From Arbacia lixula (Eukaryota; Echinodermata; Echinoidea; Arbacioida; Arbaciidae): 64,000 nucleotides of DNA. The DNA is taken from the NCBI GenBank assembly GCA_963669155.1, contig OZ022596.1:14247163-14311162 (forward strand), read 5' to 3'. Position numbers and translations under genes: made by a program. The notes beneath the pieces are model-generated. The model saw only the letters and a program-made list of their open reading frames with translations. It was not told the origin of the DNA and ran no database searches. Shown in pieces: positions 1 through 11,583 of this stretch. Within the stretch, counting starts at the first letter, position 1. Each line of letters starts with the position of its first letter.

Positions 1-1659
1 GCCCATTGAAACTGAATACAATAACGCGTCAATACACAGTGATGACAGTTGTGAATACATTACGAAAACTGCGTATTATGTTGATGATTCGGGTTTCTGA
101 TGCATGATTGTTCTGCGTGATTGAAAAGTGCTCATCGACAGTCGGTAAAAGGTCATCGACTAAGTTCGAATTGGCTCCACGTTTCGACACCCGAACGCCT
201 GGCAACCATTGCGTTATCTTTTCTCTTGTTTCTCTCTTTTTTGGTTAAAATCTCTTCAAGCAATAATCTTGGATGATCCTTAATAAAAAAAGAAGAATAT
301 TATTTATCAAATGAAGTGGAATTACATTGATCGCTAGATTTCAAGTAGGTTTTGGGAGACTCGTCCTATAGCCTAGAGACCGGAGACCGCTACAGCCCAC
401 ATCACAGCTCTCCGCGCCACAGCAATGCGTTCATGCAGGGATGTGTTATGGAAGGATATGAAGCAACTTTCTTTCTTTGAACCCATGCGTGGCACCGCCG
501 AAAAATTATTCGGTCTCAACATGTGCTTTTCAGGTGTTTTATCAATAACGAACAGTATTGCGTAGCAACGCTTTATAAGAGAACAAAAGAAATGTAGAGT
601 GTTATTCTGCTTGTCCAGCTCTGTTGGATTGCATTAATACTTTTGTGAGGAAAAGAGATACCAGCTAACAAAAACAATTAGTTTTTTTCTAGCTTCGCGC
701 AAATGCACGCAAACTCTGTTAATGAAAATAAACAGCTTAAGATACAACTGATATAATGATTAAATCCCACATTTACGGAAATCTCTGGAAAGTAAAGAAA
801 TTTGTTAATTGTATAAGTAAGAATATTACCATTTACCTCCTTTTGTGCATCATTCAACAAGTATTTAGAAGAAAACCGAGTACATGATCTTTAGTGGTGT
901 TACCTTTAACTTTCTTGAAAATTGCACAAAAAAAAAAATGTGATAAGAAACACAGCTTCGAGAGACGAAACAGGGAATTAAAGACATTTCTTTCCAAGTT
1001 GAAAGCAGCTAAATGTCTGTGCCGCGCATGGGACATCAAAGCATTGTAGTGATTGTAGAATGCTTTGGAATTTCATTAGCACGCTTTAGTATCTATACAG
1101 ATGTTTGAATATATTATGCTCGAGTTGTTTCTCCTTCCTAACACCTCCCTGGTTCAGGCAAGCGAGGTCCCGCTAAGCAGCACACTGACCAATGCAAAAC
1201 GATATATCAATGTACACAATGGTTGCTAGGAAACGGTGTGTTTCAAACATAAACAATAATATTTGTTTACTTTTCCCGAAAAGGGGTTTTTAAAGCTATG
1301 TCTGTGAGGTGTAGGTGTGTTGTCGTTAAGGTTCACCGCTTAACCATGTAGGCCTAGACTTTCATGACTTATGTGAAAGAGCTACCCTGTCTACACATTA
1401 TGAAAGGGCAAATTGATAAAACTGATCTTCAAGCCCTCACTGACCCCGCATTGTCCTCGGACAGCACGGTTATCAATGACCCATATCTGACAGACGTCGG
1501 GGTGCAGTTCCGTCTTACAGTGTGGTATGGGTTTGATATTTTTTAAGAGCTAATCTCATGCTATCAGTTCCGACATTATGTGTAGATCAGAATCTTTCTG
1601 TGGCATTTACTCTTAATGCCACCCTCTCTATCTATTCATCTCTCCCTCTTTCTCTCAAT
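1..1659. other. Intergenic stretch, no gene recognised
   Basis: I see no exon with both splice signals and protein-like composition. The short open frames at 678-1039 and 1364-1546 have no recognisable motifs and AT-rich, random-looking composition. A GGTTGCTAGGAAAC motif near 1225 resembles one side of an RFX X-box but is imperfect. Confidence 0.5.
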
Positions 1660-1750
1660 CTCCCTCTCTCTCACACACACTCACACTCACATGCACAGAC
1701 GTACACACACACACTCACACACACATACACACACACACATACACACATAT
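1622..1750. repeat. CT-rich then CA-rich microsatellite
   Basis: An interrupted CT-rich run passes into an imperfect (CA)n/(ACAT)n tract. The 114-residue open frame across it is a translation of the repeat, not a gene. Confidence 0.9.
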
Positions 1751-2489
1751 TACCCATCTCTCTTGTCACTCGTTGTCAGTTAGTTTTACATTTTGCTAGA
1801 ATCTGGCTTCGTTTGAATTATCTGCACAAAATTGGGTCTTCTCTAATTGTATTGGAAATGAGAATCGTCACAATTAATACAGATTTCATAGAGTACATTT
1901 GAATTGCACTGAATTGTATTGTTCTTTTTTCCACTTGATGTAATACATATTATGAGACAGGTTAAAAAATGTGAGCAATAGGAATAACGTATGCGAGTCA
2001 CGTGATTATGCATTAATGTTTACTAATTATTTCAGCTGTGCATTTCTTGTGCAGCACTGTGCAATTTTCGTGCAGCATTTCCCTAAACTCTATATGCGAG
2101 CTAGGTTGCTCTGGGCTGATTGATCCACCGCGCGGTGTATGCGCGTGTGCGCGCAAGCTAGCTGCATGCATTTATATGTGGTTTGCATATATTATAATGA
2201 ATCCATCTTATGAATGATGTCTTCGTATACATATTTATACTTATTCATACATATTCAATACTGAGTCAACAGTCGAATTGCCTTCGTAGAAGCTTGAGCA
2301 CTATCGTATTTCATCCTGACTTCTCCTGATTTGTTTGGTTTTGTTTGTCTATTCCTCGCTCGCACACTTTTCTGTTGTATTGCTGGATTAATCGCACGCC
2401 TTTTGATTTTTGTTCTCGATTTGTTTTCATGTTGTTTCTTGAGTTGTTTATGATTTCTTTTGTTTATTTCTTTGGTCAATTTGTTTATC

Positions 2490-2748
2490 CGTACTCCGAA
2501 GTGTTTTTTTAATCCACATTATTTTGGGGTCTATACGATTTACAACAGTACAAGCTTGCTTTAAATAGGCCCCATTCATATTTCTTTACCTATATCCACT
2601 GTATGTTTGATATTGACCATTATGTAATCTTTTGCATCATTATACTAGTTTTGTTTATGTCAAAGACTGACTATGTTGATGTATTATTGCTTTTATTTTA
2701 CATGTATTGAACAGAAATATGAATAAATTGACAATTGAAATTGAATAT
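2490..2748 (+). repeat. Possible 3' end of a non-LTR retroelement
   Basis: A T-rich stretch ends with an AATAAA-type signal near 2722, followed by a short degenerate (TTGAAAT)-like tail. Animal LINE copies with simple-repeat tails often end this way. No coding remnant is legible upstream, so this is only a shape resemblance; it could be ordinary AT-rich DNA. The 1760-2490 stretch before it holds nothing I can name. Confidence 0.25.
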
Positions 2749-2785
2749 GAGCTTGATCTTTGAGCGTGTTTTTACACGGGAAAAA

Positions 2786-2866
2786 ATGGCTGCCTCCACG
2801 GACGATCCGCAATTCCATCTTCTCTTGGACCAAGATATTGAAGAATTAATCGATAGAAGGACTTAA
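2786..2866 (+). CDS. Short 26-codon ORF, possible relic of a repeat-encoded protein
   Basis: The frame opens with AAAAAATGG, a favourable start context, and encodes an acidic peptide (MAASTDDPQF...DIEELIDRRT) before a TAA stop. The run DIEELIDRR resembles the N-terminal helix of repeat-encoded KIAA1958/DUF3504-like proteins as I remember them, where a DNA-binding region would follow. Nothing continues the reading frame and no donor site sits at the end. It is either a decayed fragment or chance. I do not claim an expressed protein. Confidence 0.2.
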   Translation: MAASTDDPQFHLLLDQDIEELIDRRT

Positions 2867-2869
2867 AAT

Positions 2870-3450
2870 AGTTATAATGACATGTCGAGTCTACATAAGC
2901 TGTAAATGTGTTCACATCAAAATTAGGACTGCTAGCCCTATAAGTGTTGTACCGTTCATGTTGGAGTGTCGCATCATAAAAATACTAGTGTTAGATGTCG
3001 TGGAAGCAGCCATTTGATTTCTTCGTAGTTTAACTTTTGTAATACAGGGAGATGCACCAAAATCTTCAACGTACCAGTAGACCTAAGTGTACTGACCTTT
3101 ATATTCCGACCTGTCTTATAAAACAAATAATGCACAGTTTTAACATTCGTGACGTTGAGGCGGTGCAGCGCAGGGTAAACACCCTCCTACAGTTCGATGC
3201 ACAGCCCCAACGCACTCACAACTGCATTATTTGCACAGTAGATATTTGCACATATAATATGATGTCTGTGACCTCTCCTGAAAGCAGCGCCCTCTATAAA
3301 ACGAAATCGCGCAATAAAAGATCACTTGTATGGGCTGATCAAAGACAGAAATAACACACAAACATCGACCTTAATATCGAATCAATCCATGAAAGACCCA
3401 ATCGCTCCTTAATTAAAAACCAGGTCAGTGATTATACACACTCCTTCTAC
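2870..3450. other. Intergenic stretch, no gene recognised
   Basis: The 100-residue frame at 3052-3354 has no motif or splice context that supports it. No repeat structure is obvious. Confidence 0.45.
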
Positions 3451-3459
3451 CATTATAGT

Positions 3460-3522
3460 ATCTCTCTGTCTCTGTCTCTCTTTCCCCCTCTCTCCCTCTC
3501 CCTATCTCTCTCCCTCCCTCCT

Positions 3523-3554
<32 letters not shown>

Positions 3555-4157
3555 CGTCTCTCCCTCTCTTTCCCCCTCTCTTTTGATGCATCTTCTGGCG
3601 CCCCTCCCTATTCTATCTTTTTTTTTACTTCTTGTCCTTCTCTTTTTCACAATTCGTTTTCTCTTTTTCTGTCTTCAACGGTTCCTCTCTTTCTTTCACC
3701 CATCCTCTTCGCAAACATTATGTGTATCTGCCTCTTTCATCGTTGTTCCTTCTCTTCCTTTCCTCTCCCTGTTATCTCTTTCTGTCTCCCTGTCTATTTC
3801 TCTTTTTCTCTCTGCCTCTCTTTCTATCAGGCTCTTTTTTCCCCTCTGTTTTTCTGTGTCTGTGTCTCTTTCTTTTCTCTGTCTCTGTCTCAGTCTCTTT
3901 CTCTCTCTCTTTCTTTGTTTATTGCCTCTCTCTCTTCCTCTCTATTTCTGTTTCTCATTTTCTCTATCTGTTTTATTTTCTCTCTCTATCTGTTTTATTT
4001 TCTCTCTCTCTGTTTTTTTTTTAGATCTCTCTCTTTCTCTCTCTGTATTTTTCTCTCCCTCCCCCTCCCCCCTCCCCCCTCCATATCTCTCTCTCTTTCG
4101 CTCTTTCTCTCTCCTCTCTCTCTCTTTCTCTCTCTCTTTCTCTTTCGCTCTCTCTCA
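3460..4157. repeat. 700-bp CT-rich polypyrimidine tract
   Basis: The plus strand is almost wholly C and T, built from TCTCTC, TTTCTCTC and TCCCC runs with few purine interruptions. It is open in all plus-strand frames because pyrimidine-only codons contain no stop; the three overlapping long frames (3583-4212, 3632-4024, 3720-4175) are artefacts of this. Such asymmetry can favour triplex (H-DNA) structure. Confidence 0.9.
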
Positions 4158-4719
4158 ATCGATACTCATCCTTGACACTATCAACGTAGCCAGTCGAATC
4201 GACCGTTTATAATACGAACTTTACCGTGTGATAGGCATGATAGGAATGTGATAATGTAACTATGGTAACTCAAGGTCATTAAAATACACTGGTTGCATGT
4301 AAAATTTCATCACGCCATTTTATTCAAGGCACACTGCACACAATATTCAAAGTCGAAATACATGTAGCATATAAAATATTAGGTAATGGACGACATTTAT
4401 ATTTCAATAACGTAAACATAATGGAGACAATAGTCATAAGTAATGAATGAAAGACATATTTTTCCAGGACTTAATGCATTATTGTGTTTTCCATGACTGG
4501 CCGTGTTGAAACATAAGACAAAAGCGAATCGAAAAAAAAATCCCACCAAAATACAAAATACAATTTTTGAATGATAAAGAGAAATAAGACAATTGAATCA
4601 TTTTCTTTATTGTTCAACAATACCAAACTGTTACGCAGGTTCATTTGTATGATACATTTTCTATGCAAAATTTCTGTGTAGCATTTTTTTCCCGCGCACT
4701 GTACTGTGACCGCTATACT

Positions 4720-4963
4720 GCCCTTCTTTGGCAAAAGGAAGCAAGTCACTCTTAAAATTTGTCTGAAATTAAGGGGAAAACCCGCAAAGGAAAATAAATT
4801 GGATGAAACAGGAATGGTATATTGAGGATTTTAATAGGAACCCTAGCCGATTTTTACAGTCCTTAAGTGCACAAAATTTGTCGAAAAATATGTCTTTTAA
4901 TTTAAGTAGAAAGCTATGAAATGTGTCCAAGATGTTACTTGCTTCCTTTTGTCAAAGAAGGGT
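4720..4963. mobile_element. Palindromic MITE, CTTTGNCAAAAGGAAGCAAG family, copy 1
   Basis: The left end reads CCCTTCTTTGGCAAAAGGAA and the right end is its inverted complement (TTCCTTTTGTCAAAGAAGGG). The interior carries no coding capacity. Full or partial copies sit at 5611-5838, 29586-29829 and 62255-62496, with a single arm near 22550-22582. It is a non-autonomous fold-back element of unknown superfamily. Confidence 0.75.
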
Positions 4964-5273
4964 GGTAAAGCTGCCAACAACCCGAGCAGCACATGCAGCA
5001 GCGACGGCAACCCCCGCATCAATGGAGCGACGTATTGACAAAGCTCGAAAGTAATTTAATTGGTTCTTTATCGTGTTGAGGCAGCTACTTCCTTAGACTA
5101 ACCCTTAATATGCTACCTGTGGATTATTTTACTCATAAATGCACACTAAACCAAAAGAGCATAGTTTTGCCTTGCACACAAAGGGTTAAAGACATTAACC
5201 AAGGAGAAGAATGTATTACATCTCAGGCCTGTGTAAATATGAAGAATATCGTAATGAGTAATCACAAAATGGG

Positions 5274-5560
5274 TGAATTAAGATTTACTAACTGATGCCA
5301 TGTTCCTTATTTATTACCTTCAATATTAGTTATTTCGTGACGGAAATATATCTTGACCATTGCCCCCCCCCCCCCCCCACCTTAAGATTACGATTTATTA
5401 ACTGATGCTCTGTTCTTTATCTGTGACCTCCAATATTAATCATTTCGTAATGGAAATGTATCTTGACCACTGACCCCCCCCCCCCTTAAGATTAGGATTT
5501 ACTAACTGATGCTTCTGTATGTTCTTTATCTGTGACCTCCAATATTAATTATTTCGTAAC
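5274..5560. repeat. Three-copy tandem repeat, about 105-110 bp units with poly-C
   Basis: A unit running from GATTTA(C/T)TAACTGATGC to a poly-C run recurs at about 5282, 5392 and 5496. Each of the first two copies ends in a C homopolymer of 11-17 bases. Spacing is 110 and 104 bp. Confidence 0.8.
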
Positions 5561-5610
5561 TACGTATACGACAGTACATTTTGGTGCGTTTACCATGTTC
5601 ACATGCATTC

Positions 5611-5838
5611 TGCCATACTTTGGCAGCAAGCAAGTAACACAATTGACTTTTCTCGTAAATTAGCAAATTGTGTCAGCATTACATCAATGCAATATCACAT
5701 CATGCTACTTCTGAATGTGTCAGGAGAATATTCCTTTGTCAGATGATGCCTGTATGTAAGGAATGCTGGGAACAATAATACAAACAACATAAATGTAATT
5801 CATTTGTCACTTGCTTCCTTTTATCAGAGTAGAGCAGC
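5611..5838. mobile_element. Palindromic MITE, CTTTGNCAAAAGGAAGCAAG family, copy 2
   Basis: The left arm (CATACTTTGGCAGCAAGCAAG) and right arm (CACTTGCTTCCTTTTATCAG) are inverted relatives of the 4720 element ends. The interior differs from copy 1, so the two copies are old or belong to different subfamilies. Confidence 0.6.
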
Positions 5839-5859
5839 ATTGTCAATGAACTGTCACTG

Positions 5860-6969
5860 GTGGAGGGGGGGGGGGGGGGCAGGGGGGGGGGAGAAAAGTG
5901 GGTCTATTTGTCAGTCTGGATGAGAAAGAAAGGTTAAAATGTAGTCGAAACACGTTATGTTTTGGTAAAGTGCACGCACTTGACAATGTAAAGGTAGAAG
6001 AAGACGAATATATTATGTATTACCACCATCCAAAACACACTATCACGCAGGAAGGAGAAAAAGGCTTAGAAGGGGGTGGGGATACAGAAGCTGTTGAATG
6101 AGATAGGGTCTTCAAAATATCAAAATATCAAAAATATCAAAACCACAAAAACGTCAAATATTGCAGGTTATACATTATAATATTGAGATTCCATAGTGAC
6201 AAAGGAACACACCAAATAACCATTTAAAGGAAATATCTACATTAGTTTGTACAATAATATCTGAAGTAATTCGATGTTGCGTATGTGAAAAATATGCGGG
6301 CGTAGCGCCATGCGGATTTGTTCCTGGGCTGCACAATGTGAACCTGTTAATTACCTGACTAGAAATGTTACTGATTCTGGGATTATAAATTTGCATTTCG
6401 TTCGCATTCAAATAAATCATAGAACATAAAATGTGCATTTAAATATGAATACAATTTAAAGCACAACTTAGTCTCAATAAAGCTTCATTCAAATCTTAAA
6501 TGTTTGTCCCTAAATAATCGTGATTAAGATTGTTATTTATTCAATATACACTGTGTGAACATTTACTTGCTAATTGCAATGTAAATTTAACATGAGACGA
6601 TACTCCCTTATGGAAAACTCTGAAATCGATAATATTCATCATAATATTGAAACGCTTGAAAGAGCAAAATGATTAAAAGCAAATAAATAGATTTTTTTCA
6701 ATTGAAAGGAATACCATGTTGAATAGAGCTGAATACAATCAATAAAAACAACTATAGCATGAAATGTAAAGCGAATCTTAATCTTCAACATTTTGAAAGT
6801 AATTGTACTAAACCAGAATCATGATGGCAATAAGACGATTGATACTATTCAAAGGTGTGTCCACATTGACCCTGTTTTTACACAATCATGACAATGTGGT
6901 GCTTACCCCTGACCAGGCCTGTTCCCACAGAGTCTCCCTGCCAACGAAGCAGTGAATTACACATCGCAA
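5860..6969. other. Intergenic AT-rich stretch, no gene recognised
   Basis: It holds a poly-G run at about 5865-5892 and a small tandem of CAAAATAT(CAAA) near 6113-6145. Open frames at 5898-6101 and 6175-6438 look random. Confidence 0.45.
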
Positions 6970-7480
6970 TTAAAGGGAATGTTCACCCTAAAGTTATCTT
7001 GGTTTCAATAAAAGGAGGCCCATGAAAGAAACGTATTGTGAAGGTCTGATGAGTATCCGTTAAATTATAAGAAAGTCATGATCTGTTAAATTTGGGATTT
7101 CGTGACATCATGTGCGCGCTGCTCTCCCATAATGTTGTGTAGATTTTTTTTCGAAAATGTGCATTTTCTCAAAAAGATATGTATGTTTTGCATGCGCATT
7201 TGACACATCATTAGAAATATGTTTTTACACACATATCTGTACGAAAAAAAAAATAGTTCCGTTGTAAAAGAAAAACAGAAAAAGAAAAATTTATGGAATT
7301 ATTCGGGACACATCATATGGGAGAGCGCCTTGTACGTGACGTTACAAAATAAAAATTTGAAAATCTAATAACCTCTTTTTCCTTTGACTAATTTTCGTCA
7401 AACCTTCACTAATAAGCTTTTTTTTCATGTGTCTGCTGTTATCGAAACAAACATAATATCAGGAAATACTATCCCTTTAA
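6970..7480. mobile_element. TTAAAGGG-ended palindromic MITE, copy A
   Basis: The left end reads TTAAAGGGAATGTTCACCC and the right end ACTATCCCTTTAA, its inverted complement. The arms stay roughly complementary through about 200 bp: GTTTCAATAAAAG near the left end pairs with ATCGAAAC near the right, and GTGACATCATG pairs with TACGTGACGTTAC. There is no coding capacity. At least six more copies or parts occur in this window, an unusually high local density for one family. Confidence 0.8.
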
Positions 7481-7489
7481 CATGCAGTA

Positions 7490-7954
7490 ATATTCTCGCA
7501 TTGCCGCTGCGGGAACTACATGGTAGTATTCACCGGCAGCCCCAATCTGCCTCAATGTGAACGTTCTTTTATCACGTAATCGAAGAATGAAACCCTGGTG
7601 ATAAATTAAATTGCACTAAAGCAGAGAAAATCAGAGCAAAAAAACATAATCGACGAAAGGTTTAACTCTTATTGTGCCGTGCGAAAAACCCTTGGCGTGC
7701 AGGAGGGTTGGACGGGTTTCGTATTTTGAGCGAGCCGCAGACCACGCTTTATCTGTTAACTCTTATATTTCTCTTCAACAGCGTTGCATGGGAAAACATC
7801 GAACATAAAAACTTAAAGACATGCTCTTTCCAACCACTATTTTTTTCTTTATCGTATCGTATCGTACGCCGATAAAAATAGCGACGTCCACAATTGACGT
7901 GTAGTGTGTGAATCCCGATGCAGCGATCCTTAACACTCTTATAAATGTTGAATT

Positions 7955-7992
<38 letters not shown>

Positions 7993-8660
7993 GGAAGTGT
8001 ATACATTTTTATGCATGATTAGAAAGACAAATGTCTCTCCTTGATAACCATGGGAGTCATTTGTTTTAATTTTCGATATTGGCAGAGTTCTCAGTGTCTG
8101 CTTGAGGACATGTACTGCGGGCACACGTGACTCCGGCACTCCAGGCCTATGGGCAAATATTATGTCAGAGATATTATAAAGGAGTCATCTCATTAAAACA
8201 AATCACAATCCCGGTAATTTTGATCTTCAGGTCCAAGGTACACAAATAAGTGGTATAGTGGCCTTTGGATTTGTTTATCCATGGTGCTATTAGTGTGGCA
8301 AATAGCTATTACGCATGATACATGAGATTAATGTAAATACTGCCTATGAAGGTTTTCACGCGTACTGATCAACATTCAGTGCTAATAATAATAATGAGTT
8401 TCAAAATTGGCGACTCTTTTATATAATGTACAATATGTATGGTAATACAAAACTTTTGCCAATCTGTCAGTAAATTCAACTTATCACCAGGGTCAAAGTT
8501 CCTAGCGCCGGCCTTTAGAAAAGAAGCCGCAAACGACACGGTCTTGCCACGATTCTGCAGTCGCAAGGGTCTACGGCTAGCAACATGACGTCGCCTTTTT
8601 ACGTAAATGTAATGACTGAATCCTGCGATTCAGCCAGTCGGATCGTGTGGCCTGCCGTGA
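7490..8660. other. Intergenic stretch with poly-A tract
   Basis: An uninterrupted run of about 32 A residues lies at 7960-7991. No exon, RNA gene or palindrome is recognised around it; the open frames here read through the homopolymer. Confidence 0.5.
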
Positions 8661-8661
8661 T

Positions 8662-8902
8662 TTAAAGGGATAGTCCAATCTGAAGTTAAAGGGACAGTTC
8701 ACCCAGGAAGTATTTTGGTTTCAATAAAAGGATACATATTTAAATATATATATATTATTGAAGGTTGATGTTAGTGACTTTAAACTCGAAAAACTTTCTT
8801 TGTCTTTTACCGATTTTCGGTAAATCTTCACTTCTGTTTTTTTTCTCATGTGTCTCCTTATTTAGAAACCAAACTAATTTCAGGGTAAACTATTCCATTA
8901 AG
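8662..8902. mobile_element. TTAAAGGG-ended MITE, short copy B with duplicated left end
   Basis: TTAAAGGGATAGTCCAATC at 8662 is immediately followed by a second start, TTAAAGGGACAGTTCACCC, at 8686. The inverted end (AACTATTCCATTAA) closes the copy. It is much shorter than copy A, an internal deletion form. Confidence 0.65.
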
Positions 8903-9338
8903 TTGGTTGAAATAAAAACAGAAACGTGAAAGAAACAAATTAACTAAATATTGGAAAAACAATCCGTTAAAAGATAATGATTTTTCAAAGTCTTGATTTT
9001 GTGACGTCACCTGCGAGCTACACTGCCATTATTTGTGTACTATTTTTGGGGAATTTTTTAAAAATATTTATATACCATTCAACCTGTGCATTTTCATCTA
9101 TTCCTAGGCACATGTCTTTACACACACATCTCTATGAAAAATATGTATTCCTTTACCAGAATCCCCATAAGGGCAATTCATGGAATAACAAAACATACAA
9201 CATATGGGAGAATATACCGCAAGTGACGTCGCAAAATTTAGATAACGTGCTTAGACTTTAACGGATATTAGTCAACACCTTCAGTTACTTATTTCCTGCA
9301 ATGATTGAAACCATTTTAACATCAAGGTCGACATTTAA
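8898..9338. mobile_element. TTAAAGGG-family palindromic MITE, copy C
   Basis: It abuts copy B and begins TTAAGTTGGTTGAAATAAAA. The arms carry TGACGTCA at 9002-9009 and GTGACGTCGC near 9224 in mirror positions. Its far end lies directly beside the 3' end of the Ly6 gene. A similar MITE stands in the same place beside the duplicate Ly6 exon at 16.08 kb, so this junction was duplicated with the exon. Confidence 0.65.
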
Positions 9339-9350
9339 GAGCTTAGTGAA

Positions 9351-10583
9351 TTACTCCCATACCACACCACGGAACACTGCTAAGGCAGCAACGGTGAGTA
9401 GGAGGCTGAAGGTCATCGCGCCTGCGCCGTTGCAGTTGTCTGATTGACAGCAGGAATCGCAGTAACCCGAACCGAGAAGTGTGTTACAGGAGTCGGTACA
9501 AGTGCTTGCACAGGTGCGTGTAACGGAGAACAGGTCACCGGCAAGCTTCGTATCCGTCTTCTGCGAGGTGCGAGTAGGGGTGGGGAGGGAGGGGTGGGGG
9601 GCAGACACGAAAAGGGTTAGCAGAGGGAGGTAAGGAGTGGGAAAAAGAGGGGGGGGGTGGGTGAACGAGAAGGGTGGAGGGGGAGGGAGAGGGAAGAGTG
9701 GCAAACAGACAGGGAGAAAGAGGACGGAAGAGGAATTGAGAGAACGATAAATAAACAACGATGTTCTAATGATATTAACATATTATTGCGGATAATGATC
9801 CCGAAGATCGATGACGAAAATATATGGTATTTGGTACAGTAATCATTATTATATCATCCAAACCGACATTATCGTCATTATAATAAAAGGACTCGGTAAG
9901 ATTTAAAACCACAGTTTTAATGATAATAGAAGAGGGGGACCAGGTGAAAAGGAGGAGGAGGGGGAGGTAATGAGGGTGGAATGGGTAGGGGGGGGAGAGA
10001 AATGTAGAGGAAGGATTTGGAAAGAAGATGTTAGTAAGGAGTGGAAAAGGAGGGGGGAGCCGAGAACCGAAAAGTGATGGGTGGTAAGGGAAGGAAGGAG
10101 ATGGGGGGGGGGGGGGGGGGGTGAGGGTAGAATGAGGGCGGGGGAGGGGATGAAAGAGAGAAATGTAGAGGAATGGTTTGAAAAGGAGATGTTAGTAAGG
10201 AGTGGAAGAGGAGGGTGAGGGGAGAAGAGAATCGAGAAGAGGGGGGGGGGGGGGTGGAGGTGATGAGGGGTAAAAAGAGGAAGGGAAAGGGGGGAGTAAG
10301 GAAGGAGGGTGTGGGGTGGAGGTGGGAGCTCATGAACACGTACCTTGCAGTAGGTCTGAGAGGAGGAGCAGTTGTCGAGAGTGAGTTGCGATACATCCAA
10401 GGACGTGTCGAGGCATGCTGACGTTGCGCCAACTAACGCAGTGCAGGAATAGCACGTCAGGGCGTCACAGGTCCCTAGGAGCAGCCACGGGAATAGAGTA
10501 ATATGATTTGTGTAGGGTACGAAAACTTCTACTACCATATGTAATACAACTAATTCCACGACCATTATTACTACTACTAGTAT

Positions 10584-10642
<59 letters not shown>

Positions 10643-10828
10643 TTCTATATTACTACCACTACTATAATTACACGTACTTCTCCTGCTTCTGCTCGAAACA
10701 TAATTTCAATCTCAACTACTACAACTTCTACTACCTGTACGTCTTTGTCTACTATTACTACTACTACAACAACTACTACTACAACAACTACTACTACAAC
10801 TACTACTACTATTACTACTACTACAACA

Positions 10829-10884
<56 letters not shown>

Positions 10885-10904
10885 TACTACTACTACTACT
10901 ACTG

Positions 10905-10935
<31 letters not shown>

Positions 10936-10940
10936 AACTG

Positions 10941-10994
<54 letters not shown>

Positions 10995-11079
10995 TTACTA
11001 CTACTACTATTACTGCTACTACTACTACTATTTCTAATACTTTTGCTTATACAACTACTTTTTCTACTACTAATAATAT

Positions 11080-11126
<47 letters not shown>

Positions 11127-11543
11127 ATACTTCTGCTGCTACTACTACTTCTACTACTTCTACTTCTACAACTACTATTACTACTTCTACTGCTACTCCT
11201 ACTACTACTATTTCTACTTCTACTACTACTACTACTTCTACTACTACAACTTCTACTACTACTGCTACTATTTCTACTACTTTAATATATATTTTAATTA
11301 CCCGCCCATCTTCTGCTTCAATCCCGCACGTTATTGGTTTTATATTGAATTACCTTGAAGGGATAATTCCCCATGAAAACATGTTTGTTTCCATAAAAGC
11401 AAACATATTAGTGAAGATTTGATAAAAAAAAAATCAATCAAAGCGTAAGAAAGTTATGATCGTTCAATTTTTTGATTGTGTGACGTCACGTGCGAGGCGC
11501 TTAATCATAATTTATGTTGTGTACAAACTAATTCAATGAATTT

Positions 11544-11583
<40 letters not shown>

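Noticed and set aside
3583..4212. 209-, 130- and 151-residue overlapping frames rich in Ser, Leu and Phe
   Set aside because: They are translations of a polypyrimidine tract; pyrimidine-only DNA cannot contain stop codons, and all plus frames are open together.
9657..9842. 61-residue plus-strand frame beside the Ly6 gene
   Set aside because: It lies in the purine-rich intron of the minus-strand gene and has no independent support.
10508..11422. 304-residue threonine-rich frame, mucin-like
   Set aside because: It is the ACT microsatellite inside Ly6 intron 1; neither splice context nor codon variety supports a protein.
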